Below are positions 1-7,811 of a stretch of 36,689 nucleotides of DNA, piece after piece. The DNA comes from Candidatus Olsenella pullicola (GTDB taxonomy: Bacteria; Actinomycetota; Coriobacteriia; Coriobacteriales; Atopobiaceae). Within the stretch, counting starts at the first letter, position 1; the number at the start of each line of letters is the position of its first letter. The stretch spans positions 1 to 36,689 of the forward strand of contig DXAB01000075.1 of NCBI GenBank assembly GCA_019117265.1, in the 5' to 3' direction. The translations under genes were made by a program, and so were the position numbers. Under the pieces are notes generated by a model. That model worked only from the letters and a program-made list of their open reading frames with translations, ran no database searches and had not been told where the DNA came from.

Positions 1-79
1 GGAAGAACGAAGAATATTTCGACAAAAGAACAGAAACAGGAATATGTCACGGGCAAATTCGATGTTGGGCTTAAGATTT

Positions 80-103
80 ACCCTGTCACCTTTGTCATCA
101 CCT
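80..103 (-). repeat. REP-like unit, copy 1 (minus orientation)
   Basis: Read on the minus strand this is GGTGATGACAAAGGTGACAGGGTA without the last bases quoted here exceeding the core; the 24 bases are identical to plus-strand positions 28917-28940. Its core TGACAAAGGTGACAGGGTA recurs at 20828-20846 and, with one change, at 29051-29069 (inverted). It lies 100 bases beyond the 3' end of the YibE/F gene. The rest of positions 1-202 holds no gene I can support. A stretch at 114-131 resembles 11502-11519 (17 of 18 bases). Confidence 0.8.
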
Positions 104-202
104 CCGTCGGCCCCTGTCATCGCCCCTGCCGTCGCGGTTGGCCCCGCCGCCTCCATCGACCTTGTCGCATCTCGGGGGAGACCCGAGAATCCGATGATTG
201 CT

Positions 203-1342
203 TCACCGACGCCCGAGTGCCCAGGCGGAAAAACCGGAGGCCAGCGGCACGGAGAGAATGACCGCCAGGCTGCCCACCAGGCTCTGGAAGACCTCGAGCG
301 TGAGGTAGTCAGAGTTGAGCAGCTGAAACGGCGCCGTCCCGTACGTAAGCAGCGAGAGCAGCGTGGTAATGGCGCCGCCGGCAAACGCCAGGATGAGCGT
401 CGTGCACATGGTGCCCGTCATGTCCTGGCCCATCTCCATCCCCGCATGGAAGAGCTCGCGCTGCGTGATGGTCGGGTGCACCTGCCGCATCTCAAAGAGG
501 GCTGAGGTGATGCCCATGGTCATGTCAAGCACCGCTCCCAAAGAGGCAATGAGCACGCAGGTAAAGAGCACGTCGCTCACCTCAAATCCCGCCCGCTGGC
601 GCAGGAAGATGAGCTCCTCGGCGGCGTCCATGTTGTATCCGCCCGCATGCAGGACGGTCGAGAAGATCGCGTAGAACACAGCCGCAACCACAACGCCGCA
701 CATGCTCGAGAGAATTGAGACGCGCGTCTTGGCGCTCCAGCCGTTGAGCAGCGTCATGGAGCTCACCGTGATGGCCAGCACCACGCCCACCGTCACCGGA
801 ATGACCGGGTAGCCGTGATAGAAGGCGGGCAGCAGGAAGCATGCGATGAGAAAGATCGCAAACGCGAGGCCAATCAGGCTCCGCAGCCCCTTCATGCGAC
901 CGACGCCAATCATGAGCAGGGCAAATACCGCGAGAAGCCCCAGGAGCCCCGTGCTCCTGTCGTAGTTGTAGATGCTGTAGTACGGCTCGAGGCCCTCCTG
1001 CATCTCAAGGCGAATGATGACGCCCGTGCCCGCCTCGCAGATGATGTTGTGCGTGTCGCTGACCTCGTTGTGAACCTGAAGCTCCTGCCCGGCAAGCTCC
1101 CCGTCGTTGACGCGCACGCGCAGCTCCTGGGAGCCCCAGTACCTGCTCTCGTCGTACGGCGTGGGCTCAAGGTCCTCCGAGATCACCTCGAGCACGGTGC
1201 CGCTGGGGTACGTGATGCCCGACGTGTCCAGCGAGGCGTAGTCGATGGGGTTTGACCGCCCCCACACGAGTACCCCGACAACGGTCGCAACGATGGCGAG
1301 AAGGACCACAAGGTCCGACCTCTCAAACGGGAGCTTCTTCAT
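203..1342 (-). CDS. YibE/F family multi-pass membrane protein
   Basis: 379-residue integral membrane protein of the YibE/F family (conserved in Gram-positive bacteria, function not established). The N terminus has one membrane segment (about residues 10-28), then an extracytoplasmic domain of roughly 100 residues. At least six further hydrophobic segments follow, including a GAVLDMTMGITSALFEM stretch characteristic of the family. I chose the ATG at 1342 (MKKLPFERSD). An upstream ATG at 1435 would run the coding frame through a strong hairpin at 1383-1412 and would add a low-complexity Pro/Arg/Ala extension. A GGAG lies about 17 bases upstream of the chosen start, longer than usual spacing. 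The gene follows the secreted phosphoesterase on the same strand, with a hairpin between them. Family assignment is fairly sure; substrate and role are unknown. Confidence 0.82.
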   Translation of the reverse strand: MKKLPFERSDLVVLLAIVATVVGVLVWGRSNPIDYASLDTSGITYPSGTVLEVISEDLEPTPYDESRYWGSQELRVRVNDGELAGQELQVHNEVSDTHNIICEAGTGVIIRLEMQEGLEPYYSIYNYDRSTGLLGLLAVFALLMIGVGRMKGLRSLIGLAFAIFLIACFLLPAFYHGYPVIPVTVGVVLAITVSSMTLLNGWSAKTRVSILSSMCGVVVAAVFYAIFSTVLHAGGYNMDAAEELIFLRQRAGFEVSDVLFTCVLIASLGAVLDMTMGITSALFEMRQVHPTITQRELFHAGMEMGQDMTGTMCTTLILAFAGGAITTLLSLLTYGTAPFQLLNSDYLTLEVFQSLVGSLAVILSVPLASGFSAWALGRR

Positions 1343-1382
1343 GGGTCTTGTCGCTCTTTCTCCTGGGTTCTCATGCAGCGTT

Positions 1383-1412
1383 CGGCCCCGCAGCGCAGAG
1401 GCTGCGGGGCCG
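1383..1412 (-). terminator. Strong intergenic hairpin between phosphoesterase and YibE/F genes
   Basis: Perfect 12-bp stem (CGGCCCCGCAGC pairing with GCTGCGGGGCCG) with a 6-base loop. No T-run follows on the minus strand, so it may be an inefficient terminator or a processing/stability element rather than a classic intrinsic terminator. Confidence 0.5.
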
Positions 1413-1449
1413 GGCGGGACCGGACGAGCCGGCAAGGGAGGAATCTGGC

Positions 1450-3216
1450 TTACTTGACGTTCAGGCCGTACCAGGCAATGCCTTCCTTCTGCCAGCCGAG
1501 CTCCTCAAGCGCGTCGTACTCAAGGGTGTCGGCGGTGTAGAGGTGCGTCGCGGTGTCCTCGTACGGGTTGAAGAGGCGGTAGAGCGGGGTTGCGTTCTCG
1601 TCGTTCTTGTCGGCGGAGTGCCAGGCCACGCCCTCCTTCTGCCAGCCGAGGGCCTCGAGCTTGTCGCTCTCCTCAACGCTCATGGTGTAGTGGTGGTCGT
1701 CGGCGTAGGGATTGAAGAGACGGTAGACCTCGGCGCCCTCGGTCGGGGCAACCCAGGCCTCGCCCTCGACGGTCCAGCCGATCTCGGCAAGGCTGTCCTT
1801 CTCGTCAACGCTGGCCGTGTAGAGGTGCTCGGCGGTGTACTGGTTGTAGAGACGGTACATGACCTCGCTCTCGGCGGGCTCCTCGGCGCGCTCGATGGTC
1901 ACCTGGTCGAGGATGTCGTCCTCGGTCACCTGCGCGTCATCGGTGTAGTAAGTGGTGAAGGTGATGGAGTCCTCGGTCACCGTGGCGATGGACATGTTCT
2001 GGCGCTGGGACTGGTCCTGAACCGCGGAGAAGGTGTTCTGCGCGAGGTTCTGAATCTCGTAGTACTTGGAGCCGGAGGCCGAGTTGGCGGTGATGTAGAG
2101 GACCTCGCCGCTCTCGGGGTTGGTCAGCGTGTCCTGGACCTCGTCGGTGATGTTGGGCGTGGTGCCGTCCATCAGATACGTGCGGGTGTACACGTGGTCG
2201 TGACCCATGAGCACGGCGTCAATGCCAAGCTGCGAGAAGACCACGGGCAGCTCGGAGCGGCGCTGGAGGATGTCGCTATCAGCGGTGTGGTCGGCCACGG
2301 AGTAGACCGAGTGGTGGAAGGTGACGATCTTCCAGTTGGCATCCGGGTTCTGCGCGATGGCGTCCATCATGAAGGCGCGGTGCTCGGAGGTGCTCATGTT
2401 GTTGGAGTTGAGCGACATGAACAGCACTCCGTTGTAGGTGTACCAGTAGTCGCCGGAGGCGTCGCCCGCGTTCTCGGTGGCGCCGAGCTCGGAGACGTTG
2501 GGCATGTTGTAGTTATAGGTGTAGTGCTGGTTGTCGTTGTAGGTGTCGTGGTTGCCCATGTTGGTGGCAAGCGTGATGCTGTGGAGCACCTCGGGGGCAA
2601 AGAAGCCCTCGTACTCCTCCTCGATGGTCTCGACGTCACGCGTGTTGACCTGGTCGCCCAGGCTGATCATGAAGTCGGTCTCGGGGAAGGCCTTGGTCAT
2701 GGTGTCAAGGGTGTTGGTCCAGCCCTTGGTGTCGGAGGCAACGTCGCCGCTGGCGCCAATCTGAGGGTCGCCGGCAAACATGAACGAGAAGGACTCGCCG
2801 TCGCCGAGGTTGCCCGTGGAGAACTCGTAGGTCTCGGACCAGCAGTCATCGTTGCCCACGCGGTAGATGTAGTCGGTGTTGGCCTGAAGCTTGTCGACGG
2901 TGGCCTTGAAGGAGTTCAGGCCGTCAAGCTCGGAGCCGTCGACCTCGGCGGTCGCGGACGTGACGCCCTCGGTGGGGAAGGCAGACTCGGCGGTCCAGTT
3001 GGCGGGCTTCACGGCAACCTGAACCACGGCGTCCTCGGCGGTGGTGCCCAGCCAGTTGAAGTTACGTTGAGTCTCGGTGGCGCCGATCTCAAGAGAGACG
3101 CGCTCGACCGAGTCGGCCTCGGCGGCGCTTGCCTTCACGGCGGGGGCCGCCACGGCAACGCCCGCTGCGAGCATGATCGCGCATGCCGCGCTCAGCCATC
3201 GTTTGCTGTTCTTCAT
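1450..3216 (-). CDS. Secreted metallophosphoesterase with C-terminal DUF5648-type repeats
   Basis: 588-residue exported protein. Residues 1-32 form a signal peptide (KR near the N terminus, hydrophobic core, A-rich cleavage region). Residues 35-137 look like the fibronectin-III/purple-acid-phosphatase N-terminal beta domain. Residues 143-345 are a calcineurin-like metallophosphoesterase with the full metal-binding set: GDPQIG (149-154), GDQ (187-189), GNHD (221-224), FHH (300-302) and GHDHVY (338-343). The C terminus carries three repeats starting near residues 453, 498 and 546, with YRLYNxYTAEHLYT / GWxxEGxAWY patterns typical of DUF5648, which occur on surface or secreted proteins of gut actinobacteria and Firmicutes. 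No LPXTG or membrane anchor is visible, so it is released or held by the repeats. Likely hydrolyses extracellular phosphomonoesters. Evenly spaced CTTAC repeats upstream suggest control by phosphate. Confidence 0.9.
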   Translation of the reverse strand: MKNSKRWLSAACAIMLAAGVAVAAPAVKASAAEADSVERVSLEIGATETQRNFNWLGTTAEDAVVQVAVKPANWTAESAFPTEGVTSATAEVDGSELDGLNSFKATVDKLQANTDYIYRVGNDDCWSETYEFSTGNLGDGESFSFMFAGDPQIGASGDVASDTKGWTNTLDTMTKAFPETDFMISLGDQVNTRDVETIEEEYEGFFAPEVLHSITLATNMGNHDTYNDNQHYTYNYNMPNVSELGATENAGDASGDYWYTYNGVLFMSLNSNNMSTSEHRAFMMDAIAQNPDANWKIVTFHHSVYSVADHTADSDILQRRSELPVVFSQLGIDAVLMGHDHVYTRTYLMDGTTPNITDEVQDTLTNPESGEVLYITANSASGSKYYEIQNLAQNTFSAVQDQSQRQNMSIATVTEDSITFTTYYTDDAQVTEDDILDQVTIERAEEPAESEVMYRLYNQYTAEHLYTASVDEKDSLAEIGWTVEGEAWVAPTEGAEVYRLFNPYADDHHYTMSVEESDKLEALGWQKEGVAWHSADKNDENATPLYRLFNPYEDTATHLYTADTLEYDALEELGWQKEGIAWYGLNVK

Positions 3217-3280
3217 CTTGCTCCCCTCTTATGGGTACCGGTTGTGACCCCGCACGATTCTCACGGAGCCGTTCTTGGTA

Positions 3281-3286
3281 GTTATA
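3281..3286 (-). promoter_or_regulatory. Candidate -10 element of the phosphoesterase gene
   Basis: TATAAC on the minus strand, 65 bases upstream of the start codon. The nearest GCTTAC repeat (3309-3314) begins 22 bases upstream, covering the region where a -35 box would sit. There is no good -35 hexamer, as expected of an activator-dependent promoter. Confidence 0.45.
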
Positions 3287-3308
3287 GGAGGGGAGTTGAC
3301 GCGCTTGC

Positions 3309-3358
3309 GTAAGCCGTTGCGACACGCTGCGGTAAGCAATCGTAAGCTGGCGGTAAGC
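3309..3358 (-). promoter_or_regulatory. Helically phased GCTTAC direct repeats (candidate Pho-box-like operator)
   Basis: Four exact copies of GCTTAC on the minus strand, at 3353-3358, 3342-3347, 3332-3337 and 3309-3314. Starts are 11, 10 and 23 bases apart, about one, one and two helical turns. Same-face direct repeats upstream of a secreted phosphatase and abutting its promoter match the architecture of PhoB/PhoP boxes. The hexamer itself is not a published Pho box that I can cite, so the regulator is inferred. Confidence 0.5.
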
Positions 3359-3371
3359 AAGCTGAACGCGC

Positions 3372-3438
3372 GATGATGACAGAGGTGCCTGTCACCATTG
3401 TCATCATGACAATGGTGACAGGCACCTCTGTCATCATC
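3372..3438. repeat. Perfect 33-bp-arm palindrome: two REP-like units head to head (copies 2 and 3)
   Basis: Positions 3372-3404 and 3406-3438 are exact reverse complements around a single central C. Each arm aligns with the other dispersed units: TGACAAtGGTGACAGG, six variable bases, then TGTCATCAT, the same frame as at 20828-20858. The palindrome lies 24 bases past the murT-gatD stop codon. It would form a long RNA hairpin in that transcript's 3' end. A further partial unit (CTTGTCAGGTT) is at 3446-3456. Confidence 0.92.
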
Positions 3439-3462
3439 AGGCACCCTTGTCAGGTTCCGGCG

Positions 3463-5613
3463 CTACCTGTGCGTGGCGATTCTCATGGCAACGTCGTGTG
3501 CGATGCGCTCGAGGTCGTCGTTGAGGGCGGGCAGCTCGGCCGTAACCCCACGGCGGCGCAGTGCGCGGGCGAGCAGCCAGTCGGTGACGCCGGGGTTCTT
3601 GGGCAGAATCGGCCCGTGCAGGTACGTGCCCACCACGCCTTCGTGCAGCACGCCCTCGCCGCCGTCCTCGCCGTTGTTGCCAGTGCCGTGAACGAGCGCG
3701 CGCCCCAGGGGCTTCTCGCCAGCGCCAAGGAGCGTCCTTCCCGCGTGGTTCTCAAAGCCCACGATTGGTGCGTCGCACACGGGAGACTCTATCGCCACGT
3801 TGCCAATGAGGCGGGTGGCGCCCGCGGTGGTCTCTATGTCAAGGACGTGCAGGCCCTCCACGCGCTCGTCGCCCATCATGTAGTAGTGGCCGAGCAGCTG
3901 GTAGCCGCCGCAGATGGCGAGAAGGACGCCGCCGGCCTCCACGTATGCGGCGAGCTTCTCGCGCTGGCCCTGGAGCTCGTGGCACACGGCCAGCTGGTCG
4001 CGGTCCGCGCCGCCGCCCAGAAGCACCACGTCCGCGTCGGAGAGGTCGAGCTCCTGGCCCATGAGGACCTGGTCAACACGGCAGGGGATGCCGCGCCACT
4101 CGCAGCGCTTGGAGAGTGAGGCGATGTTGCCGCCGTCTCCGTAGAGGTTGAGCGCGTCCGGGTAGAGGTGCACGATGCGCAGAGGGCGGTCCAGCGCCAC
4201 GGGCGTAGGTGCCGCGTGCTCAACCATTGATACGGCCTCAGACGTGACGGTTAGTGCCGGCGCGTGCCAGGATTGCTCGAGCCGGCCGAGCTCCGCCACC
4301 ACGGGCGGAAAGGCGGTGTAGTTGGCGATCACGTGGAGCCTCTCGCCCGCGCCAACAAAGCGCAGGGCGTCTTCCACGCCGTCGATGAGCTCGATGGGGG
4401 CGCCAAGCTCCGCGTACTTCACGCGCACCGCCATGTCCTCGCGGCGCGTGCCCCCCACAAAGACGCAGCGCAGGTCGGAGAGATCGTGCAGGCGCTCGAG
4501 GTCGATGTCCCAGATCCAGGAGACGTCGTGGCCGTCCGCGTCGTTGTCATTGAGGAAGAGGGCAACATAGTGGCCGTCCTCGGCGCGCACCTGGGCGATC
4601 ATGCGGTTGAAGCCGGTGGGGTTCTTCGCGAGGTTGCTCACGACGGAGTAGCCACCATCGAGCTGGTAGGTCTTCCCGCGGCCGCTCGCGGGCTCGTAGG
4701 CGTCGAGCACCTCCTGGAAGCGCGAGACGCTCCCGCCGCCAAGCACGCAGGCAACAAGCGCCGCCATGACGTTATAGACCATGTAGAGGCCGTTGTAGCG
4801 CGTGGTCACGTGGTGGCGCACGGGCTTCTCGCCGCGACGGTCCTCGACGTCAAACTCGTACCCGCCGCAGGTCAGGCTCACGTTCACGGCGGCAAACGCC
4901 AGCTCGGGGCGCCGCCACCCGCACTTCGGGCAGCGGTACTTGCCCAGCTGCCCGTAGTGGACGTACTCGTAGTCGAGCGGGGCGTTGCACTTGGCGCAGA
5001 AGCGGCTGTCGGAGATGCGATCTGCCTCAAGGCCCGTGGGCTCGTCGATGCCAAACGGAACGCCCGCGTTGTCCACGCGCGCCGCAATGGAGGCGCAGAG
5101 CGGGTCGTCCGCGTTGTAGGCAATCGCCGTCTGGGGGGAGCGACGCAGTGCCTCGGCGATCACGTCCTGCGTGTGGTCGATCTCTCCGTAGCGGTCCAGC
5201 TGGTCGCGGAACAGGTTGAGAAGGACGAGCGCCCGCGGCCGCAGACGGGGCAGCACGCGCACGGTGTAGAGCTCGTCGCACTCAAAGCAGCCCACGCGCG
5301 GCCGCTCGGAGCGAGCCCCCACGAGCGCCGCCGCAATACCGGACTCCATGTTGTTCCCGGCGCGGTTGCACACGACCCTCTCGCCGCGCGAGCCCAGGGC
5401 GTCCGCGGCAAGGCCGGTCGTGGTGGTCTTGCCGTTGGTGCCCGTCACCACCACGGAGCGCTCCAGCGCGTCGCCTAGCGCGCCGATGATGCCGGGGTCG
5501 AGCCGCAGCGCAACGGCTCCGGGGGCGTTGCCGCCGCCTCGATGGAGCAGGCGGGTGGTGCCCCACCGAGCGGCGTCGGCGGCCAGGCATGCGATTCTCG
5601 CACGGGGATTCAT
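3463..5613 (-). CDS. murT-gatD: MurT-GatD fusion: lipid II isoglutaminyl synthase in one chain
   Basis: 716 residues. In characterised bacteria MurT and GatD are separate and form a complex that amidates the D-glutamate of lipid II using glutamine and ATP. Here both are one continuous reading frame. Residues 1-450 are the Mur-ligase-like MurT half: P-loop GTNGKTTTT (58-66), a Cys4 zinc ribbon (CAKC 206-209, CPKC 228-231), a LNDNDADGHD segment (353-362) carrying the conserved acidic residue, and the C-terminal DUF1727-like domain. A linker (about 450-477) leads to the class-I glutamine amidotransferase GatD half, with nucleophile Cys568 in AICGG and His666 in TYLHGP. Glutamine-derived ammonia would pass directly between the halves. 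The ATG at 5613 has AAGGAG 6 bases upstream; an in-frame ATG 30 bases earlier lacks this. Both active sites look intact. Confidence 0.93.
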   Translation of the reverse strand: MNPRARIACLAADAARWGTTRLLHRGGGNAPGAVALRLDPGIIGALGDALERSVVVTGTNGKTTTTGLAADALGSRGERVVCNRAGNNMESGIAAALVGARSERPRVGCFECDELYTVRVLPRLRPRALVLLNLFRDQLDRYGEIDHTQDVIAEALRRSPQTAIAYNADDPLCASIAARVDNAGVPFGIDEPTGLEADRISDSRFCAKCNAPLDYEYVHYGQLGKYRCPKCGWRRPELAFAAVNVSLTCGGYEFDVEDRRGEKPVRHHVTTRYNGLYMVYNVMAALVACVLGGGSVSRFQEVLDAYEPASGRGKTYQLDGGYSVVSNLAKNPTGFNRMIAQVRAEDGHYVALFLNDNDADGHDVSWIWDIDLERLHDLSDLRCVFVGGTRREDMAVRVKYAELGAPIELIDGVEDALRFVGAGERLHVIANYTAFPPVVAELGRLEQSWHAPALTVTSEAVSMVEHAAPTPVALDRPLRIVHLYPDALNLYGDGGNIASLSKRCEWRGIPCRVDQVLMGQELDLSDADVVLLGGGADRDQLAVCHELQGQREKLAAYVEAGGVLLAICGGYQLLGHYYMMGDERVEGLHVLDIETTAGATRLIGNVAIESPVCDAPIVGFENHAGRTLLGAGEKPLGRALVHGTGNNGEDGGEGVLHEGVVGTYLHGPILPKNPGVTDWLLARALRRRGVTAELPALNDDLERIAHDVAMRIATHR

Positions 5614-5646
5614 GTGGAGCTCCTTCTGCGCGTGATCTCTCACGCA

Positions 5647-5655
5647 ATACTAGCA
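5647..5655 (-). promoter_or_regulatory. Extended -10 for murT-gatD
   Basis: TGCTAGTAT on the minus strand, 34 bases upstream of the murT-gatD start. The same nine bases occur on the plus strand at 5725-5733, facing the divergent queT gene. Two identical extended -10 elements in one divergent intergenic region support both as promoters. Confidence 0.5.
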
Positions 5656-5724
5656 TTCCGGGATGGGGCGGCCCGCGCACCGCCGGAGCGCGCCCATGCC
5701 GCCGCGGCCCCCTCTCCATAACTC

Positions 5725-5733
5725 TGCTAGTAT
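5725..5733 (+). promoter_or_regulatory. Extended -10 for the queT operon
   Basis: TGCTAGTAT on the plus strand, identical to the divergent copy at 5647-5655. It would start transcription near 5740 and leave a leader of about 120 bases before queT. Confidence 0.5.
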
Positions 5734-5756
5734 CTTTTCTGTCGTGCTCGCGGGGA

Positions 5757-5848
5757 TGCTTCTTTTGGAGTGCTTTCCACCGGGATCCCGCAGGTCGCGG
5801 GCGCGTCATGCCCCCGCCCGGGCATTCAGAAAAGCCCTCCAAGGAGAA
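5757..5848 (+). promoter_or_regulatory. Structured leader of queT, candidate preQ1-type riboswitch
   Basis: The leader can form hairpins CCCGC/GCGGG and ATGCCC/GGGCAT enclosed by a TTGGAG...CTCCAA pairing that overlaps the AAGGAG ribosome-binding site. Such pairing could hide the ribosome-binding site. QueT transporters are often controlled by preQ1 riboswitches, so one is plausible. I cannot match the sequence to the class I or class II consensus; class III or an unknown fold remains possible. The structure is seen; ligand sensing is inference. Confidence 0.3.
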
Positions 5849-5859
5849 AAGAGAACCGC

Positions 5860-6486
5860 ATGTCAAGGCAGTCAGGAACCACCCAGATCTCTCCCGCCGC
5901 AAGCGAGGAGCACGCCCGTAGGATCGCCCGCACCGGCATGGTCGCAGCCGCCTACGCCGCCCTCACCCTCGTTGCCCTTCTCTTCCTGGGAAGCCTTGCC
6001 TGGGGCCCCGTGCAGTTCCGCGTCTCCGAGGCTCTCTGCGTCCTCGCGCTCTTTACCGCAGACGCCGTCCCCGGCCTCGCCCTTGGCTGCGCCATCGCCA
6101 ACATCGCCAACATCGTGCTCTCCGGCACCGGCATGCTCGGCATGCTCGACGTCGTGTTTGGCACGCTTGCCACCGCGCTCGGAGCGTGGTTCACCTGGAG
6201 GAACCGCCGTCGCCCCGCCCTGGCGCTGCTTGGCCCCGTGATCGCAAACGCGCTCATCGTGCCCGCCTACCTGCCCCTCCTTCTTCAGGGCATCGGCTTC
6301 TACACCATCCCGTTCACCAACATCGCTCTCGATGGAGCGTATCCCGCCATGTACGTCTTTGGCCTGCTCGCAACCGGAATCGGCGAGGCCGCGGTGATGT
6401 ACGCGCTCGGGCTTCCTCTTGCCCGCGCGCTCTCCCGCACGTCTCTCCCCAAGAGCCTCGGCGCCAAAGAGGGCCCGGAGAGGTAG
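5860..6486 (+). CDS. queT: QueT-family ECF transporter substrate-binding subunit (queuosine precursor uptake)
   Basis: 208-residue membrane protein with five to six hydrophobic segments (first at about residues 28-50). It carries the QueT-family signature regions PVQFRVSEALCVLALFT, GLALGCAIANI and AYPAMYVFG. QueT proteins are S components of energy-coupling-factor transporters and are thought to import preQ0/preQ1 or related queuosine precursors; the shared ECF module is not in this window. The ATG at 5860 follows AAGGAG with a 13-base spacer; an earlier ATG at 5770 would place the structured leader inside the protein. The queuosine link is strengthened by a glutamyl-Q tRNA synthetase gene at 31671. 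It heads a tight five-gene run reaching 10394. Confidence 0.88.
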   Translation: MSRQSGTTQISPAASEEHARRIARTGMVAAAYAALTLVALLFLGSLAWGPVQFRVSEALCVLALFTADAVPGLALGCAIANIANIVLSGTGMLGMLDVVFGTLATALGAWFTWRNRRRPALALLGPVIANALIVPAYLPLLLQGIGFYTIPFTNIALDGAYPAMYVFGLLATGIGEAAVMYALGLPLARALSRTSLPKSLGAKEGPER

Positions 6487-6494
6487 GCACCCGC

Positions 6495-7811
6495 GTGAAC
6501 CCCGTAGTCGTCATCCCCTCATACTGGGCGCAGGGCGAGAAGCCCGGCGCGCTCGGCGAGCGTGGTGTGTACGACTACACCACCCGCATCGACCGGCCCC
6601 TGCCCGAGCTTGAGAGCTGCCTCTCCTCGCTCGAGCAGGTGGGCGGCGTGCTGCGCGTCATCGTGCTCGTGGTGGCACCAAAGTCCTGCGCGGATTCCGC
6701 GCGCGCCCGCGTGAACAGCATCTGCCGCGCGCACGCGGACCTCAACCCCCTCGTCATCGGCGCTCAGGAGGCGGCCCACGTGGAGCGCGCGGTGGCCAGG
6801 ATGGCGCACCACGTTGCCGGGGAGACCGTCTCCCTGCGCGGGTACGGGGCCATCCGCAACATGGGCCTGGCCGTCGCCTCCATCCTGGGCCACGACGTCG
6901 TGGTGTTTCTCGATGACGACGAGGTGGTCCTGGACAAGGACTTCCTCATCAAGGCCGTGTGGGGACTGGGGTCGCTCACCCGCCAGAACCTACAGATACT
7001 CGTCAAGAGCGGCTTCTTTGTGGACGCGCTCGACTCCCCCTACGCGGAGCCCAGCGACCAGTGGAGCGAGAAGTACTGGACCAAGGCCGCCGAGTTCAAC
7101 AAGGTCATGGAGCGTGCCCAGACCTCGGCCAACAGGATCACCCGCAGCAACCACCTCTGCGGGGGGTGCTGCGCCCTGCACGCCGCCGCCTACACGCGCG
7201 TGCCCTTTGACCCCTACATCACGCGTGGCGAGGACCTCGACTACGTGCTCAACCTGCGCGCCAGCGGCATGGACGCCTGGTTTGACAACGAGTGGTTCGT
7301 GCGCGCGCAGCCGCCCGAGGAGCCCGCGCCCGTGCCCTCCACCTTCATGCAGGACGTCTACCGCTGGCTCTACGAGTACCGCAAGCTCGACGCCATGAAC
7401 GCGCGGCGAGACCTGCGCACCATCACTCCGGAGTCCCTCATGCCCTACCCGGCCCCCTGGCTCACGCCGGGCGTCCGCAAGCGCGTCTTCCGCACCGCCC
7501 TCAGGCGCTTCCTCGCCGGGCCAGACCGCCTTGCCTATCTTGGCGTCCTCACGAAGGGTCGCTACGAGGCGGACAAGTTTGCCAAGCTCGCGAGCACGCG
7601 GTACCTCTCGTTTGCCATGGTGTGGCCCACCATTGCCTCGGCACTCTGGGACGACCGCTTTCTCCAGGGCTCCATCCTCTCGACGGGCGAGGTGAGCGCA
7701 CCGATCTCAGGCGCCGTGCGAGCCGCGCGGCCATCGCAGGACCAGCTCGGGGACACCGGAGCCCTCCCCATGGACACCGGGGCCCTCCCCGTGGTAGGTG
7801 ATGACCAGTGA
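6495..7811 (+). CDS. Glycosyltransferase, family-2-like (GT-A fold)
   Basis: 438 residues starting at GTG 6495, eight bases after the queT stop. The N terminus (MNPVVVIPSYW) matches the first strand of the GT-A fold. VVVFLDDDEVV (137-145) supplies the metal-binding DxD-type motif, and RGEDLDYVLNLR near residue 242 resembles the ED motif of inverting family-2 enzymes. A CGGCC segment precedes it. The C-terminal third is Arg/Lys-rich with no clear transmembrane helix, so the enzyme is probably cytoplasmic or peripheral. Donor and acceptor sugars are unknown. The last codons overlap the start of the histidine-kinase gene by four bases, implying translational coupling, an unusual pairing of a biosynthetic enzyme with a two-component system. 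Confidence 0.75.
   Translation: MNPVVVIPSYWAQGEKPGALGERGVYDYTTRIDRPLPELESCLSSLEQVGGVLRVIVLVVAPKSCADSARARVNSICRAHADLNPLVIGAQEAAHVERAVARMAHHVAGETVSLRGYGAIRNMGLAVASILGHDVVVFLDDDEVVLDKDFLIKAVWGLGSLTRQNLQILVKSGFFVDALDSPYAEPSDQWSEKYWTKAAEFNKVMERAQTSANRITRSNHLCGGCCALHAAAYTRVPFDPYITRGEDLDYVLNLRASGMDAWFDNEWFVRAQPPEEPAPVPSTFMQDVYRWLYEYRKLDAMNARRDLRTITPESLMPYPAPWLTPGVRKRVFRTALRRFLAGPDRLAYLGVLTKGRYEADKFAKLASTRYLSFAMVWPTIASALWDDRFLQGSILSTGEVSAPISGAVRAARPSQDQLGDTGALPMDTGALPVVGDDQ

Noticed and set aside
1252-3312. A 686-codon plus-strand open frame opposite the phosphoesterase
   Set aside because: Low-complexity Val/Gly/Leu composition, antisense to a gene with a signal peptide and full catalytic motifs.
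6186-6494. Earlier start for the glycosyltransferase
   Set aside because: It would overlap queT by 300 bases in another frame; GTG 6495 begins exactly at the first strand of the fold.
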